Assembly (NCBI RefSeq): GCF_964355755.1
Contig: NC_092675.1
Coordinates: 17,249,312-17,313,311, forward strand
Length of the DNA: 64,000 nucleotides
DNA from: Antedon mediterranea
Lineage: Eukaryota > Echinodermata > Crinoidea > Comatulida > Antedonidae
Reading direction: 5' to 3'
The notes below the pieces were generated by a model that saw only the letters and a list, made by a program, of their open reading frames with translations, was not told the origin of the DNA and did no database searches. Each line of letters begins with the position of its first letter. Within the stretch, counting starts at the first letter, position 1. Shown here one piece after another: positions 48,301 through 58,916 of this stretch. Both the position numbers and the translations under genes were made by a program.

Positions 48301-48900
48301 AGAAAGATATTTATTTAAGTTGTACTAGTTATTCTTGGTGCAAGTAAAACAATGATGTAGAAATCTCTGTTGATTGTGAAAAATTGTGTGTGCTTGTCGT
48401 GCATTTCTCAAAGCTTTGTGCAAACTTGTTCTTTTTTTGTAAATCGTTAGAAGATGTACTGTACATAATAGAAAAATAAAATAAATGTTAACACCATCAC
48501 AATTTTTAATTTTCTTTGTTCATAGCATTTCTCTCTCCTAATATGGAATAGAGTATGAGGGAGTATTGAGTATTTCCAGGGGCCTGGGTGTGAGATTTAG
48601 GGAAAGTTAAGAGGTGGGGTTGCATTAACAAAAATTGAATTTAAAGTAATGTCTGAATTTAGTCTAAATTTTGGTGATCGGATTATACTTGAGGATGGGA
48701 TTATATTTGGGTCATATGGTAAACAAAACAGGATATTGTTAGCCATCATGATTTCTATTTTAATTTCAAAAGTGTATCACTGGGCGGTTTAGAATTAATG
48801 TTCGTTGCCTAATGTGTTTATATATAGAGAGTTTAAATAGGCTAAATGTTTTTTATACAATATTATAGCCATGCCCTCTTCTTAAACTCTTAAAGGTACT
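45301..48900. other. Long AT-rich interval without a recognised gene
   Basis: I see no exon, tRNA or repeat ends. The stretch 46000-48490 lacks the MITE families that are common elsewhere in the window and ends near AATAAAATAAA (about 48476), so it could be 3' UTR of SYDE if the alternative last exon is real. That is inference. Confidence 0.3.
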
Positions 48901-48904
48901 ATTA

Positions 48905-49090
48905 TTAAAACTCACCAATTGGAGGATATCTTTATTCAAACTCTCCAATTGGAGCATATTTCTATTCAAACGCTCCAAGTGGGGACATCTTTATTCAAAC
49001 GCTCCAATCCGAGGATTTTTATTCAAACGCTCCAATCAGAGGATATTTACTCAAACGCTCTAATCGGAGGATAACTTTATTCAAATGCTA
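48905..49090. repeat. Minisatellite, about 30-34 bp unit, six to seven copies
   Basis: Consensus TTTATTCAAACGCTCCAATC, followed by GGAGGATAT, with length variation between copies (for example TTGGAGGATATC, TTGGAGCATATT, GTGGGGACATC). Not CRISPR: units are contiguous, without spacers, in animal DNA. Confidence 0.85.
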
Positions 49091-49639
49091 AAAAATTATT
49101 ATAAAATACTAAATAGTCCAATCATTGAGTTAAAATATATATATTTTTTTTATATTATTAATAACGAATTCATTATCATAATGATGCAGTACTTTAATTA
49201 ATTTGCTATCAAGAAACATTACAGATGTTTTATATTTACTTTTTGGTTTCAATTTCATATTCCACCCACTCAATTTCTGCATATCTATATATTAATGCTA
49301 CTCAATTTTTCGCGTAATTTGACATATCTCCGATGAAACCACTGAACGGTACGTGCTCACATTTGGCACACTGATGTTTATTGATGGGCCGCACATGATA
49401 GGCTATGTCACGTTCCTGAATTTTAAGGATAAAAAAAGGCAAAAAAAATAACAGTAATTTTACGTCTCAACAACCATGTTACTTCACTGTATAAACTACG
49501 CAACCTCCTTTGTGTACCGCCATGGCCGGATCTACAAATACCATGCCAGGCCGCCAAAAAAATGTCTTTAGTCTACTGTATTGAATTGCGTCTATGAAGT
49601 TTTAATTAATTACACCTATACAGGATGATTTTTCGTAAA

Positions 49640-49735
49640 TCACGGATTGGCAAAGTGTTTAAACGCCATGGCCATTGATATCAATGCTTAGTACGTTCAA
49701 GTTCGAATCCGCGACATGTGTAATTATTGAGTATC
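49640..49735 (+). repeat. Decayed tRNA-like SINE head
   Basis: GATTGGCAAAGTGTTTAAACG resembles an A-box region and GTTCAAGTTCGAATCCGCG contains a good B box (GTTCGAATCC). No acceptor-stem pairing fits a functional tRNA. Confidence 0.45.
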
Positions 49736-50440
49736 ACCGCTTAAAGACTTCAACTCCCTAGGCGCACCCTAGATTAATATTCACACAGCAAAATTTTTCT
49801 TTTATTCTTATTTTCGTAAAGTGCGAACAGTCAAAAGTAAAGTCTAAAGTTCCATATCCACTATTGCTTAAATTTTGTAGCCTACATATATTTTAAAGTA
49901 AAGGGATTGTGTATAACAAATCAATGGCCGTAAATACAGTAGTTCCGAAATTTATTCGTGATACAATTTGTTTTTATTTAAATAATTTTTCAAAGTACTT
50001 CTACTTCTCGCTATGCTCAGGATAGAGATGGGTGGAATGTCATCATAAGCAGGAGCACAAAGGGTCAGTCATGACCCACAGGACCACGACGACGACGATG
50101 CAAAGTATATAACCATATATTAAGGCAGAAAAAGACTGTGCAGAGCACAGGGTTACCGCTAGTTTTTTAAATTAAAAATCATTTAAATATACTTCAGTGT
50201 CAGTGCATGATAAATTCATCACCATCCATCTAAACATTGTTTTTAAATGGTAAGATTCTAATGGTCTTTTCAAATTTCTTTTGAACCCAAACCATTCTGT
50301 TTGGTCATATAAAAGCCATGATAAGCATTACACTAAACAATCTGCTGCCGTAACTCCTTTCCTATAAGTTTGTAACTTCTTCAATACACAAATTATTAAT
50401 TTATTTTTGTATTTTTGATATTAGTTTTACAATACAATGC

Positions 50441-53400
50441 CTAATATTCTCGGATATCATTCACAATATCATTTGCTACTGTTACCAATAGAGGGCAATA
50501 TTCACTCTGCTCCTTAAAAGAATCAAGTATGATCACTGCCGCATTTTTCAATACTTGATGGGAAACGCATGCTTTGGTCTATGGATGAAAAAAAAGAACT
50601 AGTTAATTGGTTAAATTTGTAAAAACATACACATTTTGATCACCCAAAAGAAGACATAAAAAAAAAGAACAATAGAGTAGTTTCTGTGAGACAACTATGA
50701 CTTCATAACTATGAAACCAATAAGAGTATGTAGAGTGTATAAAGTTTAAAGTACCAAAAAACCCATATTAAGGTGACATATACAAAAACCAACAAAGTCA
50801 TATGTCCCCTTATTAGTAGATGTGTCCCAAAGGAGGGGCTTTGGATAATGGTTTTCAGGTGAATAAACTACAGAGATCAATAATGACAATACTAGAATTG
50901 TACATATTATTTTGAAAGGTTGTCAATTTAACTTACAATCTGCGATTCCCTGATTAACTGTAGACGATTTTTGCGTGTCATATCTGGGGTTTTCAATAGC
51001 ACTTCCATCAGATTCACTACATCAGTCTCAAACTTGTCTAAATCTTCCAGCCAAATACTTAGATCAACACTATCTAAAAAGAAACACTAAATATTAATAC
51101 GGCAATAAACAGCAGAATCCATATAATGATAGTTTACACCTAGACAGGTATGGGTTTGGGAGAATTTTAAATTTTCTAGAAGTCGTGATAGTAGGAAACT
51201 CTACAGAGGTATGACATAATATATTTCTTCCATGAAATATCATAATCATTACCTTGATCATTAATAGATGAAGAAATTTGATGTTTTATAGAATTAGGAA
51301 GGCTATCATGATGCAGTACTGCTTTGATAACACTGCTAGCCTGAGGTGTAAACAATAAGTTGCCAATGTCTAGATCAACAAGTAGTTGACAGAAGTCATC
51401 ATTCCATTCACTCTTGGTAAGTTTTTCTTTGAGGTAAGATGCAATCTATCAAAAAACAGAGTAAAATCAAAGTTAGTTAGTGTATCACTATCAGATCTAT
51501 CTCTGCAGACTCATTGTAACATTTTGGGCCTACAATATTGGATTGGGCCCATGCCAGCCACAGTGCAGCATCACCTACATGAAAGACATGGTACTTAGAT
51601 GGACCAGTACACAGATCTTTTATGGTTGTTTAGTTAGTTTGTTAGGTCATCAATCACGCTTTTAGATTTTTGCTGATGGAAATTTATCTTTTAATGTATT
51701 TTATTCTATTTTTTAAATATTTTTCTTTTCTCTTTGGATGAATAAATGAATGAAATGAAAAATGAACTGGACCTCCAGCAGTTAAGTGCTTACATGAGAA
51801 GGCTTGTTCTATCACCATACGCTTATAACTATCTTACCATTTCTGCTGCTGTATTATTATACACAACTTCTTCAAATCCACAAACTTTAATTGCAAAGCA
51901 ACTTTTACTTTTAGAATCATCATGAAGCATATGTCGTAAACGAGACTGCAATAGAAACATATCAAATTGCTAACGAAACATGAAACATAAAGACAACTGA
52001 AGAAGAAATGAAAGGGCAAAGATAAGAAAGATGTGTAGTGTTAAGCTGGCAGAAAGGAGGAACACAAGGGAGCCCATGGAACGTCTATGTCTGAGTGAAA
52101 CAATTGTGGAAGTTGTTATGAGGAGTAGCTTGAGATGAATGGGGCAAGACAAGATGAACCAGTAAAGAGAGCTTGGCATTTAATAGTTGGAGGTAGAATT
52201 GAAAAGATATAAAGAAAAGAAAGAAAGCAGGAAAGTGGGTTTGGAGGAGCACGATGTAAATGTAAATGGGGGAATAACTTGCAATTACAACTTTCTACTC
52301 CCCTAAGGGTTCCTTCCTGTCGAGTGCTAGCTGCCACCAAACAGCGCCCATTCGTCTGTTCACAACAACAGGGGCTGAATGGACCAGCACACCGGGGTGA
52401 CCACCTACTCTTCTGAAAGATGTATTAGGTTCTTTAAAGTGCACACGAGCCATGTGTACACTGGACCTCCAGTTTTAAGTCCTTATCCGAGAAGACTTGT
52501 TCTACCACCAGAACAATGGTCGAGGAGTGACTTCAACCTGTGCCGATTGTATATGGTTTGTGACGGCGCCCATGTCTTAACCGCTCGGCCAACGCAATGA
52601 TGTGCAAGACAGGAAGAAATGGAGAGATGGGTTAGCAGCCTGGAACGAGTAACAGTCAGTACTTAGAAAATGGGAGAAAGCCGACTCAAATAATATATGA
52701 TAATGAATTTGGATTTCTTTGATAAAATTGCAAATTGTTCCAAAGATAGGGTGCAACAAAAAAAAAATTCTGTCCACCGTATAGTAAGTCTAGTACAGAA
52801 ACATGAAACGGACTTCAATTATTTGTCAGAGGAATGAGATGGAATATATCGAAGAACAAGTTAGATGATATAAGATGGATCGGAAAATAATAATATAAAA
52901 AGATTTATGTTAAAATAAGTATTTTGATAATAATTTGTTAGACACACAACAATAAATTATAATTTATGTTAGATACTTATACTTATTAATCTACGTATAC
53001 ACAATTTTGTTTACAATGTACCTTTGCCCAAGTAGATGCTCTCGATTGATGTTCAGATCTACATTCTAGTGTAGCTATTCTAGCAAGACATTCAACAACA
53101 CTTTCACATAGCAATTCTAAAAAAAGAAATTTTGAATGAAAATGAATATTACACTATTTGTACGTAGTTGTCATTGAACATCAAGAATCGATGATATGAA
53201 CACTGTTGTTAGATACAGATTTTAAGTGTCCTCAAAGGTAAACACTATACTTACTATCTGAGATCAAACTATTATTTGAAGAAACAGGACCGAGCAATTT
53301 TCCAATCTGGACCAACTGTTTATCTAGATCATCTTTCTATAAAGAATTAGTAATAATTTAGGCCTTATTACAATACAGTATATCATACAAAAGTGATAGT

Positions 53401-53769
53401 TGTTACAACTGGAATCTTTTGTTTTTAGAAGCTGGAAATTGTAGGAAGCATATACCCCCATTTTAAAACAATGCAGTATCAATCACTTTAAACAATTGTT
53501 TGAGTCAGAACAAAGAGACCTTTGTATGGTCAATCTTTAGTCTATAGAAATTTAATGTAAAATCCTCATACATTGCTTGAACTTGAGTCTCTAAGAAATG
53601 CAGAAACTATTTTTAGTATGTCTTTTAATTCTTTGTTGGTCTCAACAGTTTTTGAAAGTTCTGCATCAATTGCAGTTGTCGATGACATACACTGTGCTTC
53701 TGTGTCATTTACTGTTAACAATTTGTTAATAAATTGAGCAATCCTTTGATACATATTATCTTCTGACAT
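50441..53769 (-). CDS. Unrecognised helical protein, seven coding exons
   Basis: Exons 53769-53572, 53336-53255, 53116-53022, 51945-51838, 51445-51253, 51073-50937 and 50578-50441 all have GT-AG borders and join in frame (951 nt) into 316 residues plus stop. The protein starts MSEDNMYQRIAQFINKLL and ends VANDIVNDIREY. Leu-rich helical segments run throughout (LCESVVECLARIATLECRSE, DFCQLLVDLDIGNLLFTPQA, FETDVVNLMEVLLKT, LKNAAVIILDSFKEQ), suggesting an alpha-solenoid or helical bundle. There is no signal peptide, membrane span or catalytic motif. An acceptor (TTTATTTCTTCTAG) 17 bases before the ATG implies an upstream non-coding exon; AATAAA (minus strand) lies near 50400. Seven consistent exons make the gene real. 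I cannot name the family. Confidence 0.8.
52315..52602 (-). mobile_element. tRNA-derived SINE, diverged copy
   Basis: Minus-strand head TTGGCCGAGCGGTTAAGACA, body with AGTCTTCTCGGATAAGGACT and GTGCACTTTAAAGAACCTAA, then a 3' part (AGCTGCCACCAAACAG inverse) different from the 18-19 kb copies. It lies in the intron between exons 53022-53116 and 51838-51945 of the unrecognised gene, same strand. Confidence 0.8.
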
Positions 53770-54090
53770 TACAAAATGTTATGTTCCTAGAAGAAATAAA
53801 AATTGTAAAAATAAAATATTGTTGACAAATGTATAATATATTTTGAAATGTGCAGTAGCTCCAAGAATAATGCCAACAATCCGCCGTTTTTCTCACAAAT
53901 ATTTAATTCCCATAAAAGCCATAAGTAACAATGAAAATGTAAAGAATACACAAACGGCGTTTCATAGTTATTGTTGGCTGGAAAAATAAAAGTGGGCTGG
54001 CTTATTGTTGGCTAGCTTGACACAAGCCAATAAGTGCTAATAATTACGAACACAGTGAGTAGTCACAAAAACACTCTTTAAATCTCATCT

Positions 54091-54260
54091 TCAATCTTCA
54101 TTCTTATATATTGTAATAAAATTGTCATCTTCGTCTGTCGTGGTTCGTCCAAGTTTGCAGCTAAACCTCTTGACAATATACAAAAATGAAACGACAAGTA
54201 AAGCTGCCAGGAGAGTTTTAGTTTTATTATTACTTCTCCAATTATAAATTAATATTAATA
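54091..54260 (-). other. Open stretch with membrane-span-like peptide, uncertain
   Basis: On the minus strand, after an acceptor-like ACTGTATAG (about 54280), a frame without its own ATG reads NKTKTLLAALLVVSFLYIV, then KRFSCKLGRTTTDEDDN and a stop at 54091. A hydrophobic span with a basic then acidic tail is gene-like, but there is no start or homology I recognise. It may be an upstream transcribed exon of the minus-strand gene, or chance. Confidence 0.2.
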
Positions 54261-54369
54261 TGATTGAATCCACTATACAGTATTTAGATAATAATGAATC
54301 TTGCTTCGGTTCCCGACGATTATGGCCTAGAATACTACTACCGCATAACCACCAATAATAAATAATCCT

Positions 54370-54545
54370 TGGTCAAAACGTAACCACCAGTGAATAAGTA
54401 ACCTCTGCCAAAGCGTAACCACCAGCTTCCCTGTAACCACCAGTGAATCAAGTACTATCAAGGTGCAGCCACTGGCTAACTATGTAACCACCAGTCAATA
54501 AGTATCCTCAGTCGAAGCCTAACCACCAGTGAATCAAATAATGTG
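54370..54545. repeat. Degenerate minisatellite GTAACCACCAGTGAAT
   Basis: Six or more copies of (G)TAACCACCAGT(G/C)AAT(C)AAGTA-like units at irregular spacing, with variants such as CTAACCACCAGTGAATC. Confidence 0.75.
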
Positions 54546-54849
54546 ACTGACTGTTTCCTCGTATAAATAAGGAAACAGCAAACGACTGGCTACACACGTC
54601 TGCTCTCTACTGCTCCTGCTATCCCACTCTCTGCTTTCTGCTGCCCTCTACATCGTCTTTCTACCTCTCTCTCTCTCCCCTGAACAACAATCAACTTCCA
54701 GAATTACCCCCCAAGTTTCCACTTTCTCGAATTGGATAGGCTTCTATCGCGTGATGCATCTTTAAACAAAAACAATTTTGGAACATTCTTCTTGGCTTTT
54801 GGAGACAGAATTCGCGATTGACATTCTCTGTATTAATTTTCATGTTAAA

Positions 54850-55058
54850 GTGTATGTTCACAATAATCACGAAAGGCGCTCATAAGACATGTGATTTCGC
54901 AAACAGGTTTTCGTTCTGCGTACAGTCGAAAAACTCTGCTCAGCTTCAGCAGACATTACGGGCAGTACACATGCGATTAGAAGAAGTGCATGCACATTCG
55001 GGAACACATCAGGATCCGCTAATTTTACAATAGCTTCCGTTAATGCTACCTGGCACAT
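54850..55058 (-). pseudogene. hAT transposase C-terminal dimerisation remnant
   Basis: On the minus strand DPDVFPNVHALLLIACVLPV then MSAEAEQSFSTVRRTKTCLR and NHMSYERLS match the hAT C-terminal dimerisation pattern (LPV-S-A-AERSFS-L-IKT-LR-TM). The frame stops right after ERLS, before the usual end, and nothing upstream resembles the catalytic core. Dead fragment. Confidence 0.75.
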
Positions 55059-55179
55059 TTCTTTCTAGCATGGAGGGGTGATCGATCTGGCTTGTGTGGA
55101 GGTGTGTTCCCTTTTTCTGTTTGGGTGGCTGGGCCTTCGACTTTCTCTCTCGTCCCCTTGAGTAGGCTAGTCCTCGTTT

Positions 55180-55650
55180 CCCGAATCCGTTTTTCTGTTT
55201 CGGCACTGCCTGGTGAGGTGGCCTTGTCGGTGAAAATACAGAAGTACCCGCTCCTGTCTTTCTTCTCTGGTTTCTGGTGGGTTATTCCGCCTCAATTTTA
55301 TTGGCTTTTCGGAGGATTGGGACAGCATGCATGCCTTCATTTACACCACCTATCTTCTAATTCTCTTCTCGAGGTCCTCCTGCCAAGGACTAGGTTCATG
55401 TACGATCGGTCGATATTTCTGTCAAAGTTTGTACCTCCAACTTGAGGAAATTTTCTGTAGTTATAGCTGATCTAATAGCACCCTCAAGTGTGGCCGGGGC
55501 TGCCTTAAAAATTCCTTCTTTAATCTCTACAGCATCGCTGAAATGTCCTCTCGCGAACCATTCTTCTGGAAATTCTGGGTATGCGAGGTAGAATAACTCT
55601 TGGATGGCCGATGCTCCATCACATAATTTTCTGTTTTCTTTCCTGGGCAA
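55180..55650 (-). pseudogene. Retrotransposon gag remnant with broken zinc knuckle
   Basis: On the minus strand LFYLAYPEFPEEWFARGHF, SDAVEIKEGIFKAAPATLEG and AIRSAITTENFLKLE follow the Ty3/gypsy-type gag pattern (AYP...F..AL....LR...P.TL.EA...A...E). About 130 bases further on, RQGHLTRQCRNRK resembles the second half of a CCHC knuckle, but its first Cys pair is in another frame. LTRs and pol are not visible nearby. Old fragment. Confidence 0.6.
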
Positions 55651-55740
55651 GGTAGCGGGACGATTTGGCCCTGAGACGATTCTGCCCGGGACTATATGGC
55701 ACGGGACGATTCGGCCCTGAGACAATTCGGCACACTTAAA
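55650..55740. repeat. Short direct repeats GGGACGATT(T/C)GGCCCTGAGAC
   Basis: GGGACGATTTGGCCCTGAGA recurs as GGGACGATTCGGCCCTGAGA about 50 bases later, with further partial GACGATTC/GACAATTCGGC units between and after. Confidence 0.7.
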
Positions 55741-56139
55741 TGTATCGGCTTTGATATGCATTTTATAAGCATAAAATACTGTAATAACTTTATTTTCAGA
55801 GAGACTATAGGGTGGTGCTATTGGGATAAAGATGCAATGAAGCAAACATTTTCGAAAATGATGATTTTTTAGTCAGGCGCACGAATGATGTAAACAAGTT
55901 ACGCCCTCAGTGGCCACTTGGCACGCGAATGCACAAAGTAAACAAAGTTTTCGAAGTACTAAATTGAATATAATATTACGTAATTTTAGTAATTTATTTT
56001 ATATTATTTATATCAACATTGTCAATATCAATATATTTATTTAATATTAATCCTTATTCAAATGTGGGATAAATTTAAAAAAAATCAGATAAACTCTAAA
56101 AATAAACAAACTCTACTCTATCGACCATTGTAGAATTAG

Positions 56140-57070
56140 GCTAACCTGCTGAGGACCTCTACTAGCTAGCTCAGAAAGAGTATTACATAGTCATACTATT
56201 ATGACATAATAGTCGCGGCCTAGGCCTAGTAGTACATTGACTATATTTATAATACTGTGTGTGTATTGTAGTATAGCCTAGCTACTAACTAGTAAACACT
56301 AACCAGCAGTAAGTATTCCCAGCCCAACTACAGTACTACCACCACCTAGCCTAGTAGGCCTAGCTCGCTACCCTCCTTCTAGAATATAATACTAATAGCC
56401 TATGCCTGTTCTGATGATTTTTGTAGGCTAGCTTTTTGGGATAACTAGAAACAGAGTTTGTAAGGTAAGTATGCTAGGCCCAGGCCTACTACTACTACGC
56501 TACAACAAAACAAAAACATGTGTTTTAACTTTTGATACGCTGGAGGCGCTATTGTACTGAGTGCGCCACCACCGTTGATTTTTTTTGTTCATTATATATT
56601 TCCTTTGTGAAAATTAAAACGAGAGGCTAGAAAACATTTTGTGAGTCATTTCTAGATTCACCCTACTACATTTATTAATCAGTGTTCGTATTCATGAAGG
56701 TAAGTATTATATGTGTTTTGTATTTCTATGTGCATTCGTAATTTCTGAGTATTTAATTCGTAGTGACGAGGGAGAAAGAGAAGCCGGCCTGGCTGTCTGG
56801 CATGCTGTTTGTGTGGTGTGTCGGCCGTGGGTCGTCGTTGTTCTTTTTATCCATTCTATTGTCTCTTCAAATTACTGCTAGGGCTAGGCCTAGCCTAGCT
56901 AGGCTAAGTTTTCTTTTACTTTAGTGTTTTAACGTCCTTTTTACAAAGTGATTTTTATGTAGGCCTAGCCTATAATATATTTAAAAAAATGATATGTTAC
57001 TTAAAGCGTGTGAAATTTGTTCTAATATTATAATAATAGCCTAGCTAGCTAGGCTAGGCCTAGGAATAGA
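56140..57070. repeat. CTAGGCCTAG-rich low-complexity sequence
   Basis: Many overlapping CTAGGCCTAG, GCCTAGC and TAGCTAGGC motifs occur across 56140-56480, 56880-57070 and again after 58640, unlike the rest of the window. They surround the presumed SMARCA4 first exon. Confidence 0.6.
56570..56699 (+). promoter_or_regulatory. Probable SMARCA4 5'-UTR exon with donor
   Basis: TTCATGAAG/GTAAGTATT at 56699/56700 is one of the best splice donors in the area, and the SMARCA4 coding exon opens with an acceptor (TTTATGTTAG) at 58901, 15 bases before its ATG. The transcription start should be a little upstream of 56699, but I see no TATA box and cannot place it. Confidence 0.45.
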
Positions 57071-57075
57071 AAAAA

Positions 57076-57833
57076 CGCCGTGGTTAGGATTCCGGCACCG
57101 GAACTCAACTGCCCAGCGTTAGGGATTCCGACACGCTATTGCGTATGCCCAGAGCGAGGTAATCGGCGACTCTCTATACTTTTCAACAGCGATGGATTAT
57201 TTCATAGCTGCGCCACACGACGGCGAACTAGCCTAGATGCCTTCTAATATGGGATCCACTAATCTAGGCTAGGGCTACCAGTTAGACTACGTGACCAGTG
57301 GGCCTATAGTATTTATTTTGTAATTAATTCATTCATATATAAAATTCATATCATTATGAATTATATAAATACATGACTAGTTTTATGATTTTTCATAACG
57401 CATTATACTGTACATATACAACATGCAATCACAAGTTGATTTGTTGACAGCAGCCACCGCGTGGATGTGAAAAAAACTGTTCGGGAAGTCAGGGTCGCAA
57501 CGCTAAAAACAGCATTACGATTCTTAGATAGATACTGATACTTATTAATATCATTATAATTATTTTAACGCGTGGCGTAGTCATAATCATATTTTAATTA
57601 TTAATTCATGTATGGCATAGGCCAAGTTTCATCCATAGCTCTCTCGCTCGCGCAACGACTATCTAGGCTACAGTAAATCCCTATAACAAACACTCCGACT
57701 CTCGTCCGTGGTGTGGCACTATTATTAGTGCAAGCTATAATTCACTTCCCAGAGCTCTGGGCATGCGCAATAGCGTGTCGGATTCCCTAACGGTGGGCAG
57801 TTGAGTTCCGGTGCCGGAATCCTAACCACGGCG
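57076..57833. mobile_element. 758-bp MITE with long terminal inverted repeats, copy 1
   Basis: Begins CGCCGTGGTTAGGATTCCGG and ends with its inverse CCGGAATCCTAACCACGGCG. The inverted ends extend about 78 bp, with few mismatches, through GACACGCTATTGCG and ATGCCCAGAG. It is flanked by TAGAAAAAA at 57067-57075 and 57834-57842: a 9-bp target duplication. No coding potential. A 9-bp duplication with long ends fits Mutator-group or Merlin-type transposases (family knowledge); the superfamily is not proven. It lies in the presumed SMARCA4 first intron. Confidence 0.88.
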
Positions 57834-57847
57834 TAGAAAAAAATGTA

Positions 57848-58605
57848 CGCCGTGGTTAGGATTCCGGCACCGGAACTCAACTGCCCAGCGTTAGGGAATC
57901 CGACACGCTATTGCGCATGCCCAGAGCGAGGTAATCGGCGACTCTATACTTATCAACAGCGATGGATCATTTCATAGCTGCGCCACAGGGCGAACACTAG
58001 CCTAGGTGCCTACTAATACTATAATACGGGATCCACTAATCTAGGCTAGGGCTACCAGTTAGACGTGACCAGTACGTAGGCCTATTTATTTTGTAATTAA
58101 AAAGTGGTTGCTTCATTCATATATAAACTTCATATCATTATGAATTATATAATTACATGACTAGTTTTATGATTTTTCATAACACATTTTACTGTACATA
58201 ACAACATGCAATCACAAATTGATTTGTTGACGGCAGCCACCGCGTGGATGTCAAAAAACTGTTCGGGAAGTCAGGGTCGCAACGCTAAAAACAGCATTAC
58301 GATTCTTAGATAGATCCTGATTCTTATTAATATCATTATAATTATTTTAACGCGTGGCGTAGTCGTATTTTAATTATTAATTCATGTATGGCATAGGCCA
58401 AGTTTCATCCATCGCTCGCTCCCCGCGTGCAACGACTATCTAGGGCTACAGTAAATCCTAACACTCCGACTCTCGGTGGTGTGTGTGTGGCACTAAAAAG
58501 TGCAAGCTATAATTCACTTCCCAGAGCTCTGGGCATGCGCAATAGCGTGTCGGATTCCCTAACAGTGGGCAGTTGAGTTCCGGTGCCGGAATCCTAACCA
58601 CGGCG
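57848..58605. mobile_element. 758-bp MITE, copy 2, directly adjacent
   Basis: Same family, same length and same orientation as copy 1, with scattered differences and short indels that cancel in length. Flanked by AAAAATGTA at 57839-57847 and 58606-58614, a different 9-bp target duplication that overlaps the right-hand target copy of copy 1. It ends about 300 bases before the SMARCA4 start codon. Confidence 0.88.
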
Positions 58606-58916
58606 AAAAATGTATGCCAGCCTGTTAAAATAATTAGGCCTAAATAGGAAGCTTTTTAGTTTATAGTTTTAGTTATAGTAGTACTGTAGTATAGGCCTAG
58701 TAAGGAATAATATTATTGTCTTTTTTTTCTGGCACTGTCTGACTGACTGAGAAGTGTAAGTGTTCTGCCAACAAAATTGGCTGCATAAATTTGTTACATT
58801 TATAATTTAATGGAAGATTTTTAAATAATAAAAAAAAAGAAATGTTACATTATAATAAAGTAATTTAACATTATACCTATGTATGTTTTTATTTATGTTA
58901 GGCTGAACTGTAAAGC

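Noticed and set aside
48905-49090. CRISPR-like array
   Set aside because: The units are contiguous and variable without spacers, and the DNA is clearly animal.
55092-55445. 117-residue plus-strand frame
   Set aside because: Antisense of the gag remnant, which explains the open frame; no conserved motif on the plus strand.
57076-58605. Simple tandem duplication of a 772-bp unit
   Set aside because: Each copy has its own, different 9-bp flanking duplication, which two independent insertions explain and a tandem duplication does not.
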